This document shows positions 11,461-22,600 of a stretch of 64,000 nt of DNA, piece by piece (position 1 is the stretch's first letter; every line of letters starts with the position of its first letter). Where the stretch lies: positions 52,071,410 to 52,135,409 of the forward strand of contig CM051033.1 of NCBI GenBank assembly GCA_027627225.1, in the 5' to 3' direction. Position numbers and translations under genes: made by a program. Below the pieces are notes generated by a model that made no database searches, was not told the DNA's origin, and was given only the letters and a program-made list of their open reading frames with translations. Origin of the DNA: Congeria kusceri. Lineage: Eukaryota; Mollusca; Bivalvia; Myida; Dreissenidae.

Positions 11461-12139
11461 ACAATGGTCGTCCAAAAGTCGTCGCTTCCAGTAATCTGTC
11501 AATCGTAATAGTATTGGGAACATCTAACAGCTACATTGGGAAATTACTGCAATTAAAAGAAACTTCCGTGTTTAAATGCACCAGCGTATTCTAACAGTTA
11601 AGAAGTCTTGTGCATGTTGAATTGGCATGGTTACAAATAAGCTGACGTGCAAACTTTCTTGGCCCAAACTAAGCTGCATCTTCAACTGCAAATTGGGGAC
11701 TGTTTTGTTTGAAAATGCAGCTTAATTTCCGAATAAAAGTAAACTCTGAGTGAAGTTCGTTACAGGAGAAAACAATTTATTTTGAAAATATTTAATTTAA
11801 GAATCCGACTGTAACACGTTGTGTTTCGTTTATATTGCCGTGCGTTAGTGCTGTGTTTATATTGTCACAACGACTTATTTATGAGAGCTGAGTGTAACCA
11901 TCAATGGTAGTTTCACAGAATAATTGTTGTTGCATTATTAATTCATAATTATTCCCACATATTACCAGACTCGGTTAAACATGTATTAGCTTGACCTAAA
12001 TGTGAATGGTTCTCTAAGCATTTATATCAGTTGATTGAATGTGATGTGTGTCTTCGAAAGGTGGACTTCATTGACTAAACATGTAGTTGAATTAAAGAAG
12101 TAACTCCAGTTTAAATCAGTAACCAAATATTTCGATTAA
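11461..12139. other. Intergenic, nothing recognised
   Basis: AT-rich DNA with no gene, RNA or repeat that I can support. Confidence 0.4.
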
Positions 12140-12895
12140 AATAAGTATAATGAAACTTCATACATAGATACCTTACAGCGATGCCTAGCTTGGGATTGTA
12201 TATAAGGTAGGTGGGTCAAGGTCAAGGTCACTTTACAAAGATACCTTATATTATTGAGAGTTCGCTTGGGAGTGCGTATGGAGTAGTTGGGGTCAAGGTC
12301 ACTGTTACTAAAAATACAAACTCAGTTTCCCCTAAATAGCTTAAGAACGAAATGAGATATTTTAATGAAGCTTCATACATAGATACCTTATGTTACGACC
12401 TTGCTTGTGATTGCATATGGGGTGGGTGTGCTCAAGGTCAAGGTCACCGTTACTAAAAATAGAAAAACAATTTCTGCTCAATAACTTTAGAACACATAGA
12501 GATATATGTTTTCAATGAAACTTCATACATAGATACCTTATATCGAGACCTCGCTTGCGATTGCCTATAGGGTGGGTGGGGTCAAAGTCGAGGTCACCGT
12601 TGCTGAAAATAAAACAACGGTTTCCGCTTAATAGCTTAAGAACACATTGAGATATTTTGATGAAACTTCATACATAGATACCTTATATCAAGACCTCGCA
12701 TGGAATTGCATGTGGGGTGGGTGTGGTCAAAGTTACGTCACCATTACTAAAAAGAGACAAACAGTTTCCGCTCAATAGCATGAGAAGACATTGAGATATT
12801 TTAATGAAACTTCATATATAGGTACCTTATATCTAGACATCGCTTGGGATTTCAAATGGGGTTTGTGGGGTCAAACTCACTATTTTAATTTTATT
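12140..12895. repeat. Tandem repeat of about 150 bp, about five units
   Basis: Units share AACTTCATACATAGATACC, an AGACCTCGCTTG block, a GGGTGGGTGGGGTCAAGGTCA block and a run near AATAGCTTAAGAACACATTGA. Units start near 12155, 12366, 12519, 12662 and 12806, with a partial unit near 12236. Most units carry TCAAGGTCA or a close variant. Confidence 0.85.
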
Positions 12896-13479
12896 TTTGT
12901 GCTGACTTTAATACATTTCGTTTAAAAAATTCCGTTTTCGTGGAATCTCTATGATTCTTGTTTTATGTAACTTGTTTTGTGTTGTGTTGTGCGTATTGTA
13001 TTACAATTTATTAGCAATTGATCACTTGCCTCAAATAAAGGACCTGAGAATGTAAATAAGGGTTTATTTCCTTCTGATGTTTTTGGGGTTTTATTTATCT
13101 TATATTAATTTAATTTTATTTGCGTATAATTAGTTTGTTTCTTGTTTAATTAAGCCAATCGTGTTATCAAGTATTTCATAATAACTTTTATTATAGAAAC
13201 TTTGGTTTTTATTTGAAACGTTTAGTGGTGTACACTTGATGATGCATGTTGTTGACACCATTTGATTGCAATTTAATAAACGCGTCCTTATGTGACTGAA
13301 CTATAAAAAATTGTATACATAACATGCATTTTACCACCATGCTGTTCATCCCGTGCCATTTCGAGAGATTATGTCTACAATGCATCTTCTTGTCTCCAGT
13401 TGTGTTACTGTTTTATAAATCCAACTTAATTACTGTGTGTGCTATGTTACTGACGATGTTAACACATTTAACCTGTCGT

Positions 13480-13634
13480 CTTGTCTGTCCTCTTCGTTTT
13501 GAACTATAATATGCATTCCACGACGTTGTTCCAAAACGAGATAGTCTTTATCTTTAGTGTCCGCAAACGCTTATCGTGACCGAATTGGAACGGGCGTAAT
13601 TTGACTTTACACTTATTCCCCACAACACACGAGG
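13480..13634 (+). promoter_or_regulatory. Upstream region conserved between the two lectin copies
   Basis: Resembles 29810-29941, upstream of the first exon of the second copy: shared GACATTGTTC-like, TTTATCTTTA and CGAGGATGTTTTGTG blocks. It probably holds the 5' UTR and perhaps the core promoter. No clear TATA box or other element can be assigned. Confidence 0.45.
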
Positions 13635-16600
13635 ATGTTTTGTGGACTTCGGTAAGATTTGTAAAATTTTGTGATATTTATTTATCACGTGTATTTTGCT
13701 CATCAGCATGTCTTATGAATGTCCATTTTTTCCAAATGTTTATATGTCGTTGTTATCTGATATTTAAAAAATAGAAGACGTCATTTCACGGAATGTTTAA
13801 AGGAACTTGTTCACATATTGTTTTGCATTTTATGAAGTATGCCATTAAATGGCTTAACATGAGAGATTTAAGGATCGGAACTAAAGAGCTGAATTATAAT
13901 CAGTGGCGTAGCTACGTGTAGGTCTTGTAGGCCCGGGCCTACAACTTTTTCTCAAAAGTGAAAAAATAAATGGCCTAAGGCTTAAAAATGCAATAAAAAT
14001 CGAATGCTAATGGGGGTTAAGGGTAGAACGATTTAATTCCTTATTAAGAGATCAATTATAAGACGATCTTAATATAAAACATTTTCCATTTATGTAATTT
14101 GCCGTTTGACACAAATAGAAATAGACTTAAGCCGATTATTAAAGTCAGCATCTAAATATTTTAGCTTTCTTGGGATCGAAAAACGGTAAAAACTGGATCA
14201 ATATGCTAATTTTTTTTCGCTCGCTTCACTCGCTCATATTCCTACGGTACAAAAAAGTACTTAGGCGTAAACAAAAAATATGTTTGTTTCAGGTAACATG
14301 CCCAAAAAAATTAGGGTAGGTAGGTAGAGATTTATTTTATTTATTTATTTTTTTATTTGGTAAATGGTCAACTTGAAGATTCTAAAAGTGAATAAATATT
14401 CAAAACGTATCAGCAATATCCTTAAACATTGTTTATAAGTGGATACTATCAAAACAAAACACTTATTTATCAAAAAAAACAACATTTAATTATTGAAAAA
14501 GGTAAATAAACCAAAACTCAATCTGACAAACCCCCAAAAATGTTCTAGGGTCGGGGCATTTTTTTAGGGTAGGTCGCTGTACCTGAAACAAACATATTTT
14601 TTGTTTACGCCTTGGTAAAACATACCCGTTCTGTTTCGATATCAATTATATATATATAGAGATGTCAACAGCAATAAAGATTTGACTTCTTTCGAGCTTA
14701 AACAGAATTGTTCCAATAGATAATTTAGTATACAAAGATCTAAATTAACAAACATTTTGTGCAATGATACATTAGCAATCACACCGAATTTCATTTTGTT
14801 CTATACATTTATAAGAAAGATATTTGATACGTGATAAAGTAGAGCGGTGCCCAAACCGTGGGAACCATTTCCGAGCGATTTAATACTTTCCAGACACCAC
14901 ATGTCAGCGAAACGTAAGTGACACAATGTCGGAATCACTTGCCTTTTTGGTTCGCAACGCAATTATAAGAGTATCTTTCACAATAGTTGGTGTAAGAGAC
15001 ATGTTCGTCTGTTCGTTCGTCTTAGTGGAGAAAATAAACAGTGCATAGTACATTTGAAAATACAACCGATAAGCATGTGTGAGTTATTTAATTACATTCA
15101 TTTTAAAAGGAGACAATTATACTTCGGTAAATAACGAATATATATACCGGTAAGTCTTGATGTGAATGTGTGTGAGTGTGTGTGTTTGAATGTAGTCAGC
15201 TATGAATTTCACACGTTTAAAGACGTTTCTTAAATATATAACATTGAATAGTGGACAGGCATATCAAACAACGCCAACGTGCAACGTGAGCGGTCGTTCC
15301 GCTGCATGAAGAGGCTGAAAACGTACCTGCGATCAACCATGTACAAACAGGCTTTCCAGCCTTGCAATGATGCACATACATAGGGAGAAAGCTATTGACA
15401 TTGAACAAGTCATTAATACATCTATTAAAAGTGATGACAGACATAATTGAAACTTAAACTATCTTGCGGTGAGCCACTTAAAGCAACGGACGTGAAGGCA
15501 TATAGTTAAAGCCCATGTTATACGCACTACATGTATATGTGTTTATAACTATTTTGTTCGAAGGACCTGTAAAGTAAATGAGTTTGATGAAGGTTTGAGC
15601 AAGAACGTGTTGTTTTATATTTATCGGTTTATGCTTTCACATATATACGCATAATTCATATAGTCATATAAATTTATAAGTGTTAAAGCATGAATGTCTC
15701 TGAAAAACTTCTAACTTCGTATCTTTACCTTATGCCCGGGCCTACAACATGAAAATGGCTTAGCTACGCCACTAATTATAATGACAAGAAAAGTATTAAT
15801 GGATTTGAAAGAAAAAGAAAAAAATTGTTCCACCGGGGTTCGAACCTGGGACCTCCGGTTTAAAATGTTTAACCACTCGGCCATTCCGATTTCTATAATT
15901 TACCGGGTATTATTTACTTCATATAAGTGATCCACGTTTTGTCAACAATTTTAACGATAACAACAGAAACACTCCAAATTATTCCATCGTTTAGCGTTAC
16001 AAACGTTTTATAATTTTATCAATTACAACTGAACATTACTCATAAACGAAACGATATTTACAGTACGTGTCTATGTCCGTAGTGTTGTTTCGCTCCCTTG
16101 TATAAACTGTTCGTTTAATTTGGGAATCTGTGACAAAAAGTTTTAAAAAGTCAATTCGTCAATCTGTGAACAGGTCCCTTTACATGAAAAGCCAAACATT
16201 CAACAAACATCTTAAATAATCAATGTCGCTGTTGTACTTGTGTATTGGTTAATGTATGATATATGTATTCTACTTTTGGTTGCTACATTACACTACATAA
16301 TCACTCCTTACTTATGCAGTGAAACAATAAATATCTGCCGCTATTTATGTTAGGAAAGCATATTATAACATGTTATATGTTAGATACATGACGAGATCTT
16401 GGTTATACACATACGGATTCCAGTTAGTGCCATATGGAATATCCTGCCTCATAAGGCGATGGCGAGACACGAGAATTGCGCGAAACAAGAAAGCGAGACA
16501 CGATATTCCCGCAAGATACAAAGCGAGGCACGATATTGTAACACGAGATTTCGCACTGTCCCAGTATCCAATACCACACATCTCGCGGCAAAATATCGTG

Positions 16601-19600
16601 TCTCGCTTCGTGTTTCGCTGGATTATCGTGTCTTGCTTCGTGTCTCGCTGTAAAATATCGTGCCTTACTTCGTGTCTCCCGCAATTCTCGTGCCTCGCGT
16701 TGAAAGGTCGAGACACAAGATGCAAAGCGAGACACGCAGCGATACACGATATTAGGGCGAGACATGAAGCGAGGCACGATAGTATATCGTTCAAATATCG
16801 CCCGAATCTCGAGTCTCGCGGTAGATGGTCGAACCACGATACACAAAACACAAAGGGAGACGCGAGAATCCGGCGAAATACGAAGCGATGCACGATATTG
16901 TATCGTTCAAATATCGCCCGAATATCGAGTCTCGCGTCTACCGGTGCACCAGGAATGTATCACGTTGTAGTTGTTGGATATTATTTTGTAAATATATGAT
17001 AGTGTGATGATGTTGTTGTTGTTGATGATGATGATGATGATGATGACGATTATTATGATGATGATGATAATAAGTAACACCGAAGATGAGTTGAAACCAA
17101 AGTGCATTGCTACATAGGACAATCGGGCAATGCACCTTTCTGCTTTAGTGCATGATGCAACCCCATGTCGTGTTGACTTACTGTCAGTGTGTGAAAGTCA
17201 ATCTGAAGGAGGCCTTTAGTACACATCTGTTTAAAAACGCCACAGAAGTAATTGCAGCAGCAGTTTCCTCAAGAAGGATTGGCGAACGGACGGACAGACA
17301 GACAAAGAGATAGTCTGACAGAGAGACAGAACTTTACATCTACAGCAGGAGGCTTTTCATAAAAATAACCAATAAGCATAAATATAACATAGACATCATT
17401 ATAGAATTGAGTAGAAATAGCCACAAAGCAGCAGTATCCTCCAGGTGAATAGGTTGACGGATGGACAGAGGCGGATAAACAGACAGACACACAGGTAGAC
17501 AGACAGACAGGCAGACAGACAGACAGACAGAAAGTGGGCCGTCATGGTCTGGGCGGTCAACGACTTGGGCCATCCTGTCCCGCATTCTTTCGTTAGGGAA
17601 AAGAGTTTTTCCCTGCTTAGCTTCCCTGCTTTCAAACCTCGAGACTCGATACTAGGGCGATATTTAAACGATGCAATATCGTGTATCGCTTCGTGTGTCG
17701 CCGGATTCTCGCGTCTCGGTTCGTGTTTCGTGTGTCGTGGTTTGAAATCTACTGCGATACGCAAGATTCGGGCGATATTTGAACGATATAATTTTGTGCC
17801 TCGCTTCGTGTCTCACCTGAATATCGTGATTCGCTTCATGTCTCGCTTCGCATCTCGAGTCTCGACCTTTGAATGGCCCGAGACACGAAGCAAGGCACGA
17901 TATCGTGCACCGCTTCGTGTCTCGCGGGAATATCATGTCTCGTTGCGTGTTTCGCGCAATTCTCATGTCTCGCCCTCGCCTCAAGAGGCACGATATTCCA
18001 TATGGCACTAACCGGATTCCGTATAAACAAGCTACATTTACGCTTATTTTATCTAGATGCGTCTAACATTTTGGTTTAAGTTAATTTCCAAAGATTATAT
18101 AGTTTAATGGATTTGACAGGCGGAGGTTCAATGACGATATCTGCTACACTTGTTTTTGTTTTGAATTGTTTACTTTGTCGCCCCGTAACCTGTAAATATT
18201 CTGGTTTTCTTGAACATCAAATATAATTTTGTATTTATTTCCGATGATTTTTGTATAGCAATATTGAAAGTCTTGTCATCTTATTTGGCTTGTTTAAGGG
18301 ACTGCGTGTTTGTCGTTGTCATCTGCTTATCGGCCACGTGTTTGGCAGATTACAATTGTGTCTGCAACTACAAAGTGGAATTACCAGTTCATGAACAGGT
18401 GAAGTTTTTTGGATAACGACTGTATATCATCAATGATCAAGAATTACATCGTGAATTGTTGAAATCATAAAATCGAGCAAGTTATGAAAACAACCATGTT
18501 TAGGCAAAGCATAACAAACTCAGCATTAGCACGTGCTTATTTAATAAAACAAAGCAATATATTAAAATAAACATAACATGAATAGGCAAGACATTACAAA
18601 CTATGTGTTCATAAACATAACTGCATACATTAAAGTCTTAATTATATTTCTCAGATTATTTGATGATGTATTACGACTTCGTATTCATATTTGTATAGTA
18701 AATTTAATGTTCTATTAGAGTGTGCTTAATATTTTTGAAATTTATATTGGTGTTATCAGAGCGACACAACATCCACCGTTATCGGATACATGTATGAGTT
18801 CGACTGCAAACCACAAGTACAAATTATTGAGGAGTCCAATGAATGGTTCACTATAATGTTCGAGCGGAAGGCAAGTAAAATAGATCTTATGGTGATCCAA
18901 AGTTACTTTCACTAGCTGTGAAATAAAAAGAAATAATCAGCCTGAATACTATGGGTTACCATTTGTCTCATAAGAACTGCAGATATACAACTTGACCAGA
19001 ATCTCTCGTTTGTATGACCCAATATTTAATGTGAAATACGCACCTGCATATTTATACTAATGAACCAACTTATAACATCATACATATTATTTCAAATGTT
19101 TTGTTCAAACAGCTTGAATGTGAAATTTCTTTAGTACGTAAATATCAGTATATCAGTAAAGAAATCAAGACATATTTAAAATAAATGTTATGTTTTGTAT
19201 AACAGGTAAAATAAAGATCATTCTGGTTCGTCCTTTAGGGTGACTTCAACGCCTATTAAAACACAAATTTGTACAAGCGAATATAAATAGTATGTGCTTG
19301 ATTTTTACAGATATGCTAGTGCGGTTTGCTTTTTCGTGAAGGTCTTGTTTACTTCACATTATAGTGTATTGTTTATTTTATTTGTGATACAGATGGGCTA
19401 CGTGGAGAAAGATTTAAACGTCAATGCACAGGTTTGTCCTGGCGGTATTCCAGACACTGATATATGTACGTAGTTACGTTAAGATTTTCTGCTAATATTC
19501 AACATGAAAGGTTGGTCTAGTGACACATGCATGCTCATACATGTTATGGTTTCTTTTCTAAAGGTGTGCGTAATGTCTACATAAAGAAAAGTACAATGTA

Positions 19601-22600
19601 GATAAATCTCAACTATATTAGAGTGTAAGCTATATATTTCAAAGGGCATTTAGGTATTAGGTATGTGTTCATGCATAATGTTATATGTAAGAATAATGCG
19701 GTCACAGCTAAGTATCTAAGTGATTTTTATTTCAAAGATACAGATTTATAATAAAGACAACATTCAAGTTTATTTAAGCTACATGTATGCGTCAGAGTTC
19801 TATTTTGTTATTCATGGTAAGTAAAATAGTACACGAAATCCCTTCAATTTCAGATATTAGATATTATATAAAATATCATTTTAAACATTTAGTTTATATT
19901 GTACGTTATGATGTGTTTACAAGCATATCCCTAAACAAACATAATTACATGTGCATATGTGTTAGAACTTCATCCATATCAATATGATTATTCATTAAGA
20001 ACACATTATGTGCTATTTATTTCTGTAGCTGGAACGTTATTTCGCTGCTTTATACACTGTTATTTTCTTTTGGTAATTGTGAACAAAACCATCGAATGTT
20101 GTCAGTTTGCCAAACAATATTAGGTCCCTTTAAGAAGTATTGTTTATTTTAGTGCCAACAACACAACCATCAACAACTGTGACAAGTGCGATGACGCATC
20201 TCTCCAACACTGCTTCTAAAAGAACAACATCTCAAACGGTCCCAGTTTCAACCACGTTATCTACATTTGTATCAGTGCCGCCCCATACCAGAGTCACGAC
20301 AACTACGTCAAAATCAACTGATATAACATCTAAAACTGTCCAAGTTTCGACCACAAAATCTACACTTGAACCAATGGTGATTACATCTTCTTCAAGTAGC
20401 TCTACAACTACAGCATCAACACAAACCATTTCAGTTTCAAGTGTATCTACGTCAAGATCATCACTGTTACCAGTGTCAACTACGACACAAGCATCAACAG
20501 CAATAATTGTAGCAAATTGGTCCGTTACAACAGCTAGTCCATTTGATAACAAGCTTTTGCAAGGTAAACAATTCTTCGCAATGAATTTAATTATTATAAT
20601 TTGAGAAAAATATAAGTGTACAACTATCCATTTTAGCAATAATTGGTTACAATATATGGGTTATATGTGTCATTTTAAATGATATTTAATATGTTGTTTA
20701 GTATCCCAAACAATTTTATAAAATGCAATATATAAAAATGTGATTTATGAAATATTACGTTGATAACTAATCTAGTATACGACATTGTAATGTCTTTTAA
20801 GGGTTTTTTTCCGTTTGTCAGAAAAGATAGCGCTCTGTCGGTCAATTAACTCTTCACATTTGATGACACATACTTCGATCAACGGATACTGTTACGAGTT
20901 TGTGACCTATGGCCCGCGAATGCGAGACCTAGCGGAGCTACACTGTATCGAGCGCGGTGGTCATTTACTGTCCATAAAATCTGTAATGGATGATGAATAC
21001 ATACACAAAATGATAGCACAACACCCTCATCTAGAGAATGCGACCTTTTGGACAGGTCTTTCTGTAAATAACAACACAGCAACATGGACCGATGGTAATG
21101 GAAACCTTACTGTGTTGTTTTTTTTGCATATTTTTTTATGACGATCATTGGATCCTCAAATTGACATGTTACAATAATATCCATTTGGTGTTTTGATAAT
21201 GTAACTGTACCCTTTAAGGATGCCAACAAATACCAAAATACTACTTATTTCATTTAAATATAACGTTTAGTATGTGTTATGTTTAATCGAGCGCTAACAA
21301 GAGTGTTTTCTGAAAAGTTTAATTTAGATATACTCAAATATTATTTCCCCAGGTAGCAATACACTATATACGCAGTACATACATTGGGAGGATGGCGATT
21401 TCGACGGGCCAACACAATGTACTGTGATAAAATCCACGTCGACAGGAATTATATGGGAGAAATTAGACTGTAGGAGTAATCATGCTTTCATTTGTAAATA
21501 CGGTATGTATGAATGATAGGCGACTCTACATAACATAATTGTAACATTAACAATTATGATAAAATGAATATAAATATCAAGAACATATACATAGGTATAC
21601 GATTAATATGAATTATATTACATACATGAACATTATTGTTTAATTAAATGTAAATAATAGTCATGTAAATGCGGCTAGCTGCGACATGAAAAGGCCTTTG
21701 AATCATATGTATTTTATGTTCCTCCAGCTTCAACGCAGGTTACGACACAACATGTTGTGACATCAACTACTATAGGTAAAACATTAATAATGCATATGAA
21801 TGAGTGTACTTTTATTTCAACACATGTTGGTGATTGTGTAACACACATATTATCTATATATATATATATTAATTGTGTTGATTTTCATTCTTGAGTAACC
21901 TGTTTTAAGAATTATTTTCTCACTTTTACTAATTCAGTAATTTATGTATCTGAGCAGAATAAATTTTGCATTAATGCATCTAATATTTCCATTAATTAGC
22001 ATTACAAAACCTAACACATATGGAATTGTAGTTTCAGTTGTATCACATTATCAACAAAGTCTGCTAATCGTCAGCATTCAGTGGATGTACAAGGATTGCA
22101 ATATTATGTATTCTGTTTCAAGCTCCAACTACAACTACGATGGTTACGACTAGAGCCTCTACTCTTGCTACCACAACACATAGCTTTGTGCAAGGTATGT
22201 TTAAATGTCGTAGTAAACAAAAGCAAAATGCTAGAAGGCTATGTACAAACATCAATGAAACAAAACACGAAAGAAGTTAATCTGCATTCGTAACTTTAGT
22301 TACCGGATAATCTCTGTTTTTCTTTTCTCTTACACATCCAATCAGATAATATGTGTCCATTTTTCATATAAATTGTATACATTTACAGGTTATATGAACC
22401 TATGCCCGGACCAAGTAAATGCGCAAGAAGGAACTAACAACAATATTGCACAAAACGATACAAGTTGCTACGTCCTGTTTCAAACCCAAGATGAGTGGTC
22501 CCCAGCACGAGCTGTTTGTAACAACACAGGAGGCCACATGTTGACGATTAACAGCTTGAAGGAGCAAGTGTTCATTGAAGAATTCCTACGGCATTATGGG

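Larger units (their letters stand above)
13798..16182 (-). mobile_element. tRNA-core TIR element copy 2, split by a hAT-like insertion
   Basis: Left part 13798-13900 and right part 15783-16182 align with copy 1 across the insertion. Ends are TAAAGGAACTTGTTCACA and TGTGAACAGGTCCCTTTA, inverted repeats of about 22 bp. The tRNA-like core is at 15826-15890 (B-box-like GGTTCGAACC read on the minus strand). It sits in intron 1 of the lectin gene. Confidence 0.75.
16411..18024. mobile_element. Foldback-like element with long repeat-filled inverted arms
   Basis: Left arm about 16411-16960, right arm about 17630-18024. The tips mirror each other (TACGGATTCCAGTTAGTGCC against the inverse of the right tip). 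The arms are built of degenerate CGAGACACGAAGCG and GCACGATATT modules that repeat in both orientations, as in foldback elements. The central loop holds a TGA-type trinucleotide run and a CAGA tetranucleotide run. Several open frames here come from the repeat modules and are not genes. It is in intron 1 of the lectin gene. Confidence 0.75.

Noticed and set aside
16363..16999. Overlapping open frames of up to 209 codons on both strands, rich in Arg/Ser/His/Asp
   Set aside because: They are produced by the short repeat modules in the foldback arms; the same modules are open in several frames on both strands and no frame is preferred.
17399..18011. Open frames of 121-155 codons
   Set aside because: Same cause: right foldback arm plus the CAGA microsatellite.
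18210..18416. Start of the lectin protein at the Met at 18210
   Set aside because: It would give a poor signal peptide and ignore the acceptor shared with the second copy; the short exon at 13635 is matched at 29942 in the second copy and fits the phase. Kept as a fallback.
20232..20639. 135-codon minus-strand frame opposite the mucin exon
   Set aside because: Shadow of Thr/Ser codon usage on the sense strand; sense exon boundaries and phase fit the lectin gene.
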